From positions 1 through 39,786 of the forward strand of contig VERJ01000015.1 of assembly GCA_018882795.1 (NCBI GenBank): a stretch of DNA of 39,786 nt, read 5' to 3'. Positions 30,050 to 38,550 of the stretch are shown here, one piece after another (positions within the stretch are counted from its first letter, which is position 1; each line of letters opens with the position of its first letter). Under the pieces are notes generated by a model. That model was not told where the DNA came from, did no database searches, and saw only the letters and a list, made by a program, of their open reading frames with translations. This DNA is from Burkholderiaceae bacterium. GTDB lineage: Bacteria; Pseudomonadota; Gammaproteobacteria; Burkholderiales; Burkholderiaceae_A. The position numbers and the translations under genes were made by a program.

Positions 30050-30235
30050 ATGCCCACCATTCGTGTTGAATTTTTCGAAGGCCGCACCGACGATCAGAAA
30101 CGGGCCTATGCCAAGGCCCTGACCGACACCACGGTAGACGTGCTGGGCTGCAGCCCCACAGCGGTGGATGTGATCTTCTACGACATCAAAAAAACTGACT
30201 GGGCCACCGGCGGCGTGCTGCACAGCGACCGATAG
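30050..30235 (+). CDS. 4-oxalocrotonate tautomerase family enzyme
   Basis: The 61-aa protein begins MPTIRVEFFEGRTDDQKRAY. After Met removal Pro1 is the general base of the family, and Arg11 (EGR) is the conserved second catalytic residue. Length and the GGVLHSDR C-terminus match the 4-OT small subunit. The start is ATG 30050 with a GAAGGAG box; the preceding GTG at 30047 is a weaker option. The substrate is unknown. It may serve a local catabolic function with the aldolase gene upstream. Confidence 0.9.
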   Translation: MPTIRVEFFEGRTDDQKRAYAKALTDTTVDVLGCSPTAVDVIFYDIKKTDWATGGVLHSDR

Positions 30236-30242
30236 CGTTGTT

Positions 30243-30908
30243 GTGATCTACGGCATCACCGATCTCACCACCTTTGTGCTGGGTACGATCTTCATCGTGC
30301 TGCTGCCCGGCCCCAACTCGCTTTATGTCATGACCCTGGCCTCGCGCCGGGGCATGATGGCAGGCTATCTGGGCGCCTGCGGAATCTTTGTAGGCGACAC
30401 GATCCTGATGCTCCTGGCGGTGACCGGCGCCGCATCGGTGCTCTACGCCTCACCCATGGTCTTCACGCTGCTGAAATTCGCTGGCGCGGCCTACTTAAGC
30501 TGGCTGGGCATCGGATTGATCCGCGCAGGCATCACCAGTTGGCGCAATCGCCACCATCCCGCCAATCAACAAGCGCCATTGCACGACCCCTTTGCTCCGA
30601 CCAAACGCATCGATATGCATCGGCCATTTCGGACTGCATTGATCATCAGCCTGCTCAATCCCAAAGCCATCATGTTTTTCGTGTCGTTTTTCATTCAGTT
30701 CGTGGATCCACACCATGCCGAGCCCGGCATGTCGTTTCTGATTCTGGGGATCATTGTGCAGATCATCAGCGCGTTGTATTTGTCCGCACTGATTATCGGT
30801 GGCGCAAAACTCGCCAAGCGATTCGGCAGCACCCCATGGCTTGCCGCAAGCGGCAAGGCCAGTGTGGGCCTGCTCTTTATCGGGTTTGCTGTAAAACTCG
30901 CGCTGTAA
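30243..30908 (+). CDS. leuE: LysE/RhtB family exporter, LeuE-like
   Basis: The 221-aa inner-membrane protein has about six transmembrane helices. FIVLLPGPNSLYVMTLASRRG (about 17-37) carries the RhtB-family LPGPN motif, followed by GYLGACGIFVGDTILMLLAV. The C-terminal half, SLLNPKAIMFFVSFFIQFVD, is very close in pattern to E. coli LeuE, an exporter of leucine and related amino acids. The start is a GTG at 30243, eight bases after the tautomerase stop. The substrate is inferred. Confidence 0.85.
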   Translation: MIYGITDLTTFVLGTIFIVLLPGPNSLYVMTLASRRGMMAGYLGACGIFVGDTILMLLAVTGAASVLYASPMVFTLLKFAGAAYLSWLGIGLIRAGITSWRNRHHPANQQAPLHDPFAPTKRIDMHRPFRTALIISLLNPKAIMFFVSFFIQFVDPHHAEPGMSFLILGIIVQIISALYLSALIIGGAKLAKRFGSTPWLAASGKASVGLLFIGFAVKLAL

Positions 30909-30962
30909 AGACCGCCGCGGCTGCTCCGCAATCCACAGGCGCAGTCCATCATCAATCCACCA

Positions 30963-31997
30963 TCAGTCCACCAGCTGGGGCTCATTGCGTGCTACGGCCA
31001 CCACCGTGCGCACGAACAACCACACGATCAGCAGCGTGGCCAACGCCATCATGCCCGCAGCCAGGGCCTGGTTAAACAGGCTCGGCTCAAACTGCGCATA
31101 CACGATGGCCGCATTGGTAAATGCCGCACTCGGAAATGAAAAGGCCCACCACGAGACATAAAACGACAGTCGGGCGAAACGATGCACCTGAGTCAATAAG
31201 AACAATGCAAAGAACACCCCGAGGCCAAAGAGCACATGGCCCATGGCATCCAGATTCACCGAGCCAGGATGCTGGCCAGTCAGCTGAATCCAGGACAGAA
31301 AACCCACCGCGGGCGGTGCCAACAAAATGCAGAGCGTGGGCACGAGACGCTCCGGTAGCGGAGGCTGCACAAACAAGAGCCGCTGCAGCACCACCGTGAG
31401 CAGCACCACCCAAAACAAGATGCCAACAGCAAAAAACCACCACGACACTTCAAGAAATCCCAGCCGCACCCCCGCCAGCGGCACAACCACATTGGCCACC
31501 GCAGGAATAAACCAGACCGGTGTGGCATGCGGGGGCTGAAGATTTTCCCGATGGACCCAGGCATTAAGCACCATGATCATGGCCACAATCTGTAAGACCG
31601 CGCCGATCACCCACAGGGGCAGCGCCAGCGGTGCAAAGGCCCCTAAAGCAACCGCTGCCAGCAGGCCAAACGAGACTGCGACTGCGGCAAAAAAAGATGA
31701 CTTAACCGGGTGCTGCCATTCCTCGTAGACCCGCTGATGGTTGCGGGCCCATTTCTTGAAATACAGCACCAGCAACACCACAAACGTAAGCCCATCCAAC
31801 AGGGCCAGTGCCGGTGCGACACGGTCGGCAATGCCGGGCAGCCAGCCCAGATTGGCGGCCTTGCCCCAGACCAGGGCCAGCCCCGATAGGCCCATCACCA
31901 TGGCAAAGGCGCCAATCGGCAGGGCGTCAATGAAGGGGTTACCCAAAGGCTGATGGGGCGCATTGGCGGAAGCGGTGGTGTTGTCAGGCTGAGACAT
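30963..31997 (-). CDS. TDT/SLAC1-type transporter (TehA-like)
   Basis: The 344-aa product is predicted from the ATG at 31997 (MSQPDNTTASANAPHQ); the frame continues upstream to 32063 into the lexA promoter and is not favoured. About ten transmembrane helices are visible. The first conserved block is PIGAFAMVMGLSGLALVWG (about 28-46), which carries the TDT family signature. Further helices include FVVLLVLYFKKW and YVSWWAFSFPSAAFTNAAIV. Related proteins are anion channels or tellurite-resistance carriers. The real ligand is unknown. It diverges from lexA across 95 bp. Confidence 0.85.
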   Translation of the reverse strand: MSQPDNTTASANAPHQPLGNPFIDALPIGAFAMVMGLSGLALVWGKAANLGWLPGIADRVAPALALLDGLTFVVLLVLYFKKWARNHQRVYEEWQHPVKSSFFAAVAVSFGLLAAVALGAFAPLALPLWVIGAVLQIVAMIMVLNAWVHRENLQPPHATPVWFIPAVANVVVPLAGVRLGFLEVSWWFFAVGILFWVVLLTVVLQRLLFVQPPLPERLVPTLCILLAPPAVGFLSWIQLTGQHPGSVNLDAMGHVLFGLGVFFALFLLTQVHRFARLSFYVSWWAFSFPSAAFTNAAIVYAQFEPSLFNQALAAGMMALATLLIVWLFVRTVVAVARNEPQLVD

Positions 31998-32030
31998 GGG
32001 GTCTTTCAGTGGAAGGTTTTCGGGAAAGGC

Positions 32031-32059
32031 TTGCAGTTTATCCACGAAGCGATTACTGT
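32031..32059 (+). promoter_or_regulatory. Predicted lexA promoter (-35/-10)
   Basis: TTGCAG at 32031-32036 and TACTGT at 32054-32059 are separated by 17 bp, a sigma70-like arrangement with a weak -35 and a 4-of-6 -10. The -10 lies inside the SOS box, so LexA binding would block RNA polymerase. No start-site data can be seen from sequence alone. Confidence 0.45.
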
Positions 32060-32073
32060 ACACATATCCAGTA
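32054..32073. promoter_or_regulatory. LexA (SOS) box
   Basis: TACTGTACACATATCCAGTA is a 20-bp near-palindrome with the CTG-N10-CAG core of the gamma/betaproteobacterial SOS box and an AT-rich centre. It ends 19 bp before the lexA ATG. It predicts LexA autoregulation and co-control of imuA, imuB and dnaE2 downstream. The divergent TDT transporter begins 57 bp away and could also be affected. Confidence 0.88.
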
Positions 32074-32092
32074 ACCCAAAACCCGACTCCCT

Positions 32093-32743
32093 ATGAAAGC
32101 CTTAACCCCCCGCCAGCAGGAAATCCTTGCTCTGATCGGCGCCCACATCGCCAGAACCGGCTTCCCCCCGACCCGCATGGATATCTGCAATGCCCTGGGC
32201 TTCAAATCCCCCAATGCAGCAGAAGAACATCTGCGGGCCTTGGCGCGTAAGGGTGCGATTAGTCTCAGCTCAGGCACATCGCGCGGCATTCGTCTGCTGC
32301 ATCAGCAGCAGGCAGCCCAAGAGTTCCTTGCCGACATGGTCGGCATTCCGCTGGTTGGCCGGGTCGCGGCCGGTCAGCCTATTCTGGCCCAGGAACACAT
32401 CGAGGCCCGCTACAGCATCGATCCGGGCCTCTTTGCCCAGACACCAGATTACTTCCTAAAGGTCCGCGGCATGAGCATGCGCGATGCAGGCATCCTGGAA
32501 GACGATCTGCTCGCAGTCAGGCGGCTTGCCGGCGGCGCCGATGCAGTCCGCAACGGTCAGATCGTGGTGGCGCGCCTTCAAGATGAAGTCACTGTAAAGC
32601 GTTTCAAGCGCCAGGGCCAGGATATCCATCTGCTGCCCGAGAACCCCGCATTCAAGCCCATCATCGTGCACAACGGCGATCCAGAATTCGCCATTGAAGG
32701 CTTGGGCATCGGCATCATTCGCAACCCCAAGGTCCTATCGTGA
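32093..32743 (+). CDS. lexA: SOS repressor LexA
   Basis: The 216-aa repressor has an N-terminal winged helix ([43 protein letters not shown] as the recognition helix region). The self-cleavage site is A93-G94 (RVAAGQPI). The catalytic dyad is Ser128 (RGMSMRDAG) and Lys169 (DEVTVKRFK). Compared with E. coli LexA there are about four extra residues (LAGGAD region) between Ser and Lys. An SOS box lies just upstream. The next gene starts inside its stop (GTGA). Whether this is the only lexA of the cell cannot be told from this window. Confidence 0.97.
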   Translation: MKALTPRQQEILALIGAHIARTGFPPTRMDICNALGFKSPNAAEEHLRALARKGAISLSSGTSRGIRLLHQQQAAQEFLADMVGIPLVGRVAAGQPILAQEHIEARYSIDPGLFAQTPDYFLKVRGMSMRDAGILEDDLLAVRRLAGGADAVRNGQIVVARLQDEVTVKRFKRQGQDIHLLPENPAFKPIIVHNGDPEFAIEGLGIGIIRNPKVLS

Positions 32744-33552
32744 CCCATCCTGCTGTAGCCCAACCCGGCCTGATCCACCCTGCGCTCTGGAAGGGCCAGG
32801 CCCTGCACCAGACACCAGGCAGTGGCATCAGCAGCAGTTTTCGTTTGCTGGATCGCGAGCTTCCCGGCAATGGCTGGCCACGCGGCACACTCACCGAATT
32901 GCTGGTGCAGGATCTGGGCATCGGTGAACTACGCTTTCTTGCACCCACACTGCGCGGTCTCACACAGAGCGGCCAACATGTGGTGCTGCTCACACCGCCC
33001 CACATTCCTTATGCCCCTGCCTTTGCCGCCATGGGGATTGATCACACCAAGATCCTGGTGGTGCATGCCAAGCAGCCTGTGGATCGGCTCTGGGCAGTCG
33101 AGCAATCGATCAAAAGCAAACAATTCGGTGCACTGATCACCTGGCTTGATGATTCAAAAGCCGCGCGGCCAGAGTTGCTGCGCCGATTGCAGTTAGCAGC
33201 CAGCAGCACCCAGGGCCTGGTGTTTGTGTTTCGGCCCTTCGCTGCGCAGGATCAGCCCTCTCCTGCACCTCTGCGTATGCGGCTGCTACCACGCCGCTAC
33301 CCCGATCTTGCTGTGCAGATCATCAAGCGTCGCGGACCGGTCATGTCTTCACCCATTGATATCGCCATTCCCATACCGGGCAGCGGCCTGCGTCCGCTTG
33401 AAGATCACGAGGCCATCATCGCCGCACCCACTGCAGCCCCCACACGACAGACCGCCCACCATCATGCTGTGGATCGCATGCGTCATTCCCCGTCGTTATC
33501 TGGCGCCCTTTCATCAGCCGCTGCCACCCACAGCCCGACAGCACGCCGCTGA
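32740..33552 (+). CDS. imuA: SOS mutagenesis accessory protein ImuA
   Basis: The 270-aa product starts at GTG 32740, overlapping the lexA stop by 4 nt. It is RecA-like: [22 protein letters not shown] and [24 protein letters not shown] resemble the RecA-fold core found in the ImuA/SulA group, but no full Walker A motif is present. ImuA acts with ImuB and DnaE2 in error-prone bypass of lesions. The last 60 residues are Ser/Ala/His-rich and low in pattern; about 30 of them are coded over the start of imuB (89-nt overlap). Confidence 0.9.
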   Translation: MTHPAVAQPGLIHPALWKGQALHQTPGSGISSSFRLLDRELPGNGWPRGTLTELLVQDLGIGELRFLAPTLRGLTQSGQHVVLLTPPHIPYAPAFAAMGIDHTKILVVHAKQPVDRLWAVEQSIKSKQFGALITWLDDSKAARPELLRRLQLAASSTQGLVFVFRPFAAQDQPSPAPLRMRLLPRRYPDLAVQIIKRRGPVMSSPIDIAIPIPGSGLRPLEDHEAIIAAPTAAPTRQTAHHHAVDRMRHSPSLSGALSSAAATHSPTARR

Positions 33553-34870
33553 AACTGCCGCACAGGCCGCAGGCCGAATTGCCCAATGGGCGCTGCAGTT
33601 CACGCCCTGCGTGACGATCATCGGCCAGGCACATGCAGTGCTGATGGAAGTGCAGGCCAGCCTTCGGCTCTGGGGCGGACAGGCGCGGCTCATGCAGCGC
33701 ATCCAGCAAGGCAGCACACAACTCGGATGGATCGGGCTTGATGCACTCAGCATCGCCTGCGGGTCCACGGCCCGCGCAGCGCTGTGGCGTGCACTGGCCC
33801 AGCAGGAAGGGGCTTGGATCAATCCCCATGAAAACAATGCCCATAAAACCGGAGCCGATGGCATTGATGCGGATTGTCTTGATGGTCTGCCGCTAACCGT
33901 CATTGAAGAGCTCCGCCCCCATCTGCACACGCTGGAGCGCATGGGCATTCATCACATCGGGCAATTCAGGCGGCTGCCACGCCAGGGCATTACCCGACGT
34001 TTTGGCCAGTCCATGCTCGATGTGCTGGATGAGGCAGCAGGCCGTCGACACAGGGCCCATGCATGGACCACACAGCCCGATGTCTTTCGTGTTCAACGCG
34101 AACTGCCAGCGCGGGCCGAACATGCGCCGCCCATTGAGCAGGCAGCGCTGATGCTCTTTCATGAACTGGCTGCCTGGCTCTTGGCACAGCAGGCCGGTGT
34201 CTTGTCCATTGATCTTCACCTGCTGCACGACGATCCACCCCACAGCCTGATGCAACTCGGATTTGCCAGCCCCACCCGGAGTGCACAGCGTTTTGCCAGA
34301 ATTCTTGGCGAGCGACTGATTCGATTTCAACTGCCACGGCCTGTGTATGGACTGATGCTCATGGCCCAACAGGCAGTGGTCCTGCCCCATCGCACCGATG
34401 ATTTTCTTGGCAATCCCCAAGACAATGAAGAGGCACTGCATGAACTGATCGAGCGCCTGCAGGCCCGGCTGGGCGCAGATCATGTGCAGCGTCTGCGCAT
34501 CCTGGACGAACACCGGCCAGAGCAGGCCACGCAGTTGATCGCGGTAAATGCGCCCCCTTCAGCATCAGGGCCCAATGACTGGCGCGGCGCTGGTATGGCC
34601 GATCCGCCGCCAATCGGCCACACATCACATCGGCCTGCATGGCTGCTGAATCAACCGCTGCCGCTCACCGTGCAACATCATCGGCCTGTCTATCACGGCA
34701 GACTGCAGCTGCTGGCCGGGCCGGAACGGATCGAAGCAGGCTGGTGGGACAACCACCCCGAAGGCATGGTGCAACGGGATTACTTCATTGCGCGATCACC
34801 ACAGGAATCCCTACTCTGGATCTTTCGCACGCCTGCCCATGCCTGGTATCTGCACGGGTTTTTTTCTTAG
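33464..34870 (+). CDS. imuB: ImuB, inactive Y-family polymerase of the DnaE2 mutasome
   Basis: The 468-aa product starts at ATG 33464 ([20 protein letters not shown]). The open frame further upstream is antisense-like noise within imuA. The family looks like a Y-family polymerase, but the N-terminal catalytic acidic pair of DinB (D-x-D) is absent, as expected for ImuB, which serves as a clamp-binding hub rather than a polymerase. The little-finger-like part is near 240-350, and the conserved RPAWLLNQPLPL motif lies near 393. It is followed by dnaE2 after 12 bp. Together they give the usual imuA-imuB-dnaE2 order. Confidence 0.92.
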   Translation: MLWIACVIPRRYLAPFHQPLPPTARQHAAETAAQAAGRIAQWALQFTPCVTIIGQAHAVLMEVQASLRLWGGQARLMQRIQQGSTQLGWIGLDALSIACGSTARAALWRALAQQEGAWINPHENNAHKTGADGIDADCLDGLPLTVIEELRPHLHTLERMGIHHIGQFRRLPRQGITRRFGQSMLDVLDEAAGRRHRAHAWTTQPDVFRVQRELPARAEHAPPIEQAALMLFHELAAWLLAQQAGVLSIDLHLLHDDPPHSLMQLGFASPTRSAQRFARILGERLIRFQLPRPVYGLMLMAQQAVVLPHRTDDFLGNPQDNEEALHELIERLQARLGADHVQRLRILDEHRPEQATQLIAVNAPPSASGPNDWRGAGMADPPPIGHTSHRPAWLLNQPLPLTVQHHRPVYHGRLQLLAGPERIEAGWWDNHPEGMVQRDYFIARSPQESLLWIFRTPAHAWYLHGFFS

Positions 34871-34882
34871 CGCAGCAACGCG

Positions 34883-37800
34883 ATGGAATTTGCCGAGCTT
34901 GTCTGCCGCAGCAACTATTCTTTTTTGCACGGTGCATCGCATCCGGCAGAACTGGTGGAACGCGCCCACGCGCTGGGCTATCGGGCCATCGCCATCACCG
35001 ATGAATCCTCGGTCGCAGGCGTGGTGCAGGCCCATATGGCCGCAAAATCACTCGGCATCAAGCTGCTGATCGGTGCACAGTTTGTTTGCACCGAACTCTC
35101 TGGCCGCATCGTGGTGCTGGCCACCTCCCGCAGGGGCTATGCACAGCTGGGCCAGCTCATCACCCAGACCCGACGACGCGAAGTCAAGGGCCAGTATCGT
35201 CTGCTGATACAGGATCTTGAATCAGGACTGCCCGACTGCCTGGTGATCTGGCTTGCAGATCACACAGAGGCACCATCCCAACACCACCAAGCCGCACGGC
35301 GCCTGAAAGAATTATTTGCCGATCGTCTCTACATTGGCTGCTGCCTGCTGCTGCGCGGCCACGATGCCGTCTGGCGTGATCATCTGCAGACCATCGCTGC
35401 GCTTTATCGGATCGGCATGGTCGCCACCAGCGATGTCGTGATGCACCGCCGCTCGCGCAAGCCACTTGCAGATACCCTCACCGCCATTCGGCATGGGCTG
35501 CCTTTTTCTGCCTGCGGCAGACGATTCGCTGCCAATGCCGAGCAGCATCTGCGTACCCGGCTACGGCTGGCCCGCATCTATTCCCCCGAGCTGATGTCGG
35601 TAAGTCTGGCGATGAGTGAGCGCTGTGATTTCTCTCTGGATGAACTGCGCTATGAATATCCCGAAGAGATCGTGCCCGCAGGCCTCACGCCCACCCAATG
35701 GCTGCGGCATCTCACAGAAGAAGGTGCACAGCGACGATTTCCCGATGGCGTGTCGGCCAAGGTCCGCCAACAGCTCGAACACGAACTTGGGTTGATTGAT
35801 GAATTGCGCTATGCGCCTTATTTCCTGACGGTCTATGACATTGTGGCCTTTGCACGCAGCCGCGGCATCCTCTGTCAGGGCCGTGGATCGGCGGCCAACT
35901 CAGCGGTCTGCTATTGCCTGGGTATCACTGAAGTCGATCCCGCCCGCATGAGCATGCTCTTTGAACGCTTCATCTCCAGAGAGCGCAATGAGCCGCCCGA
36001 TATCGATGTTGATTTTGAACATCAGCGGCGTGAAGAAGTCATCCAGTACATCTATCAGAAATACGGCCGCGAACGGGCGGCACTGGCGGCCTCGGTCACC
36101 ACCTATAGGCCACGCTCTGCCCTGCGCGATGTCGGCAAGGCCCTGGGCATTCATCCGCTACTGGTCGATCATGTGGCCAGACATCATCAATGGTGGGATG
36201 GCAAAAAGGTGGATGCCACCCTGCTGGCTGTCCATTTGCATCAGGCGCTACAGGATTCCGATCTGGCAGCGCAGGTGTCAGACGCCGACATGGTGTCTGA
36301 CACCGTGCCTGACACCACCATTCGCTGGGCCATGCTGTGCAACCAGCTTATCGGCTTTCCGCGCCATCTCTCCCAACACGTAGGCGGATTTGTGATCGCA
36401 CGGCATCGGCTCTCCGACCTGGTGCCGGTGGAAAACGCCGCCATGCCCGACCGCAGTGTCATTCAGTGGAATAAGGATGACATCGAGGCCCTTGGCCTGC
36501 TGAAGGTCGATGTCTTGGCACTTGGCATGCTCTCGGCGATTCGTCGCGCACTGGAATTCATTGGCCAAAAACTTGGCTGTGATTTTCAGATGCAGGACAT
36601 CCCCGCCGAAGACCCCGACACCTACGACATGATCTGCGCCGCCGACACCATCGGTGTGTTTCAGATTGAATCACGGGCCCAGATGTCGATGCTGCCGCGC
36701 CTAAAGCCCCGTTGTTTTTACGACCTGGTAATTGAAGTGGCGATTGTGCGACCGGGGCCGATTCAAGGCGGCATGGTCCACCCCTATCTGCGCAGGCGCC
36801 AGGGCTTAGAGCCCGTGGAGTATCCAGGACCTGCTGTGCGCGAGGCCCTCTCGCGCACACTCGGCGTGCCAATTTTTCAAGAGCAGGTCATGCAACTGGC
36901 GATTCTTGCAGCGGGGTTTACTGCGGGCGAGGCCGATCAGCTGCGCCGCTCAATGGCAGCATGGCGCCGCAAAGGGGGCCTGGAAAAATTTCATGACCGC
37001 GTGGTCGATGGCATGCTGGCACGGGGCTATCCACGCGAATTTGCTGATCGTGTGTTTCGGCAGATTGAAGGGTTTGGCGAATACGGGTTTCCCGAGTCCC
37101 ATGCAGCGAGCTTTGCGCTGCTGGTCTATGTTAGCTGCTGGATCAAACGGCACCACCCGGATGCCTTTCTTGCGGCAATGCTCAACGCCCAGCCCCTGGG
37201 CTTTTACTCGCCATCGCAATTGATTCAGGATGCCAGGCGACATGGGGTTAAGGTGCTGCCCGTGGATGTGCAGTTCAGCAAAACCGAAACCCACATGGCA
37301 TCCAATGCTGTACAACTGGGATTGAATCGCATTGCAGGCCTATCGCAATCGGCCATGAACGCGATTGCGCGGCATCAGCCCTTTGCCTCTGTTGAAGACC
37401 TTGCCAGCCGGACCGGTCTGGATCGCAGCGACTTAAACGCCCTGGCCGCAGCGGGTGCGCTCAAATCGATTGTCGGCAATCGGCATCAGGCGGTCTGGGC
37501 CAGCAGCGGGCAGCATCGCAAGCCGCCACTACTTCAGGCATCACAGATTCACGAGCCGGCCCTGGCCCTGCCCGCGCCCACCGCATGTGAGGATGTTGTG
37601 GCCGACTATGCCAGCCTGGGCTTTACACTCAAAGCGCACCCCCTGGCCCTGCTGCGCTCCGCACTAGCACCCCTGGGTGTGCAGCCTGCCAGCACACTGA
37701 ATCAGTATCGGCATGGTCGACTGGCCCGAGCAGCAGGCCTGGTCACCCACCGGCAGCGGCCCGGCACCGCGCAAGGCACGCTATTTGTTTCTCTGGAAGA

Positions 37801-38035
37801 CGAGACCGGCATGATCAATGTGATCATCTGGCCCGATGTGTTGCGACGGTTTTATGAAGCCGTGCTGTATTCACAGCTGATGCTGGTCTACGGCACCTGG
37901 CAACGGGATCAGACCATTGATCCCAGTGCTCCAGGCCAGGTGCGCAATCTGCTGGCCCAGCGTGTGGAAGATCGTTCCGATTTATTACAGGCCCTGATCG
38001 GCCCAATCGCAACGTCTTCCCGTGACTTCCATTAA
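34883..38035 (+). CDS. dnaE2: Error-prone DNA polymerase DnaE2 with an in-frame palindromic insert
   Basis: The 1050-aa C-family polymerase is the catalytic part of SOS mutagenesis. The N-terminal PHP domain begins FAELVCRSNYSFLHGASHPA. The polymerase core has CQGRGSAANSAVCYCLGIT (about 331), the catalytic acidic motif PPDIDVDFEHQRREEV (about 372) and KVDVLALGMLSAIRRA (about 541). The C-terminus has an OB-fold (GLVTHRQRPGTAQGTLFVSLEDE). Residues about 465-478 ([14 protein letters not shown]) come from the 43-bp palindromic repeat, placed before QLIGFPRHLSQHVGGF, a region variable in the family. It overlaps convergent uspA by 4 bp. Confidence 0.96.
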   Translation: MEFAELVCRSNYSFLHGASHPAELVERAHALGYRAIAITDESSVAGVVQAHMAAKSLGIKLLIGAQFVCTELSGRIVVLATSRRGYAQLGQLITQTRRREVKGQYRLLIQDLESGLPDCLVIWLADHTEAPSQHHQAARRLKELFADRLYIGCCLLLRGHDAVWRDHLQTIAALYRIGMVATSDVVMHRRSRKPLADTLTAIRHGLPFSACGRRFAANAEQHLRTRLRLARIYSPELMSVSLAMSERCDFSLDELRYEYPEEIVPAGLTPTQWLRHLTEEGAQRRFPDGVSAKVRQQLEHELGLIDELRYAPYFLTVYDIVAFARSRGILCQGRGSAANSAVCYCLGITEVDPARMSMLFERFISRERNEPPDIDVDFEHQRREEVIQYIYQKYGRERAALAASVTTYRPRSALRDVGKALGIHPLLVDHVARHHQWWDGKKVDATLLAVHLHQALQDSDLAAQVSDADMVSDTVPDTTIRWAMLCNQLIGFPRHLSQHVGGFVIARHRLSDLVPVENAAMPDRSVIQWNKDDIEALGLLKVDVLALGMLSAIRRALEFIGQKLGCDFQMQDIPAEDPDTYDMICAADTIGVFQIESRAQMSMLPRLKPRCFYDLVIEVAIVRPGPIQGGMVHPYLRRRQGLEPVEYPGPAVREALSRTLGVPIFQEQVMQLAILAAGFTAGEADQLRRSMAAWRRKGGLEKFHDRVVDGMLARGYPREFADRVFRQIEGFGEYGFPESHAASFALLVYVSCWIKRHHPDAFLAAMLNAQPLGFYSPSQLIQDARRHGVKVLPVDVQFSKTETHMASNAVQLGLNRIAGLSQSAMNAIARHQPFASVEDLASRTGLDRSDLNALAAAGALKSIVGNRHQAVWASSGQHRKPPLLQASQIHEPALALPAPTACEDVVADYASLGFTLKAHPLALLRSALAPLGVQPASTLNQYRHGRLARAAGLVTHRQRPGTAQGTLFVSLEDETGMINVIIWPDVLRRFYEAVLYSQLMLVYGTWQRDQTIDPSAPGQVRNLLAQRVEDRSDLLQALIGPIATSSRDFH
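36274..36316 (+). repeat. VSDT palindromic element, full 43-bp copy inside dnaE2
   Basis: The order is palindrome A GGTGTCAGACGCC, spacer GACAT, palindrome B GGTGTCTGACACC and arm C GTGCCTGACACC. It equals the mutS copy in length and layout. The differences are base changes only (GGCACC to GACGCC, GGCGT to GACAT, CGG to CTG). The reading frame gives [15 protein letters not shown] and C match mutS except for one base. Confidence 0.9.
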
Positions 38036-38472
38036 CGCATCACCAGCACCGGAATGTTGGCGTGGGCAAGCACCTTCTGGGTTTCGCTGCCCAGCATCAC
38101 ACGGGCTAAGCCCGTGCGGCCATGCGAGGCAATCGCAATCAGATCGCACTGGTGATCCTGTGCGGCCTTGACAATGGCGTCAGCAACGAACTCACTGACT
38201 TCGTAACTAGTGCTGCACTTCACACCCGCGGCAGCACAGGCCTGCTCAATCTGCTGCAGATGCTCACGCGCTGTGACAGCAGCCTGCTCGTCATAGTCAT
38301 CTGCAATGTAGACCGCCTCAGGCAGGTAGGCCCGCACGCTGGCCGCGATATCTGGCGCGACATGAAAACCCGTCACCTGGGCCCCCAGGGACTTGGCCAG
38401 CTGCACTGCCTTCTCCAGGCCACGCCTGGAAAGATCAGATCCATCATGCGGAACAAGAATATTTTTAAACAT
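38032..38472 (-). CDS. Universal stress protein (UspA family)
   Basis: The 146-aa product has the Usp fold: [20 protein letters not shown] at the start, and the ATP-binding-type loop near the end, [15 protein letters not shown], where a Gly is replaced by Ala in the first position of the usual G-2x-G-9x-GS pattern. PVLVMR ends the protein. An AGGAGAGGG box lies just before the ATG. It is convergent with dnaE2 with a 4-bp overlap, so there is no room for a terminator between them. The exact stress response is unknown. Confidence 0.93.
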   Translation of the reverse strand: MFKNILVPHDGSDLSRRGLEKAVQLAKSLGAQVTGFHVAPDIAASVRAYLPEAVYIADDYDEQAAVTAREHLQQIEQACAAAGVKCSTSYEVSEFVADAIVKAAQDHQCDLIAIASHGRTGLARVMLGSETQKVLAHANIPVLVMR

Positions 38473-38550
38473 GCTGCCCTCTCCTGTGATGATCGCTTCG
38501 TTCTGATTATGAAAAGGTCGCGGCAGGCTGTCTTTGCGTTAAAACAAACC

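Noticed and set aside
30909..30962. GC-rich stretch with CCGCGG between the leuE-like gene and the TDT transporter as a terminator or repeat
   Set aside because: No stem with T tract and no second copy in the window.
33224..33463. Upstream extension of ImuB by 80 residues
   Set aside because: It reads imuA in another frame; the ImuB family begins at MLWIACVIP.
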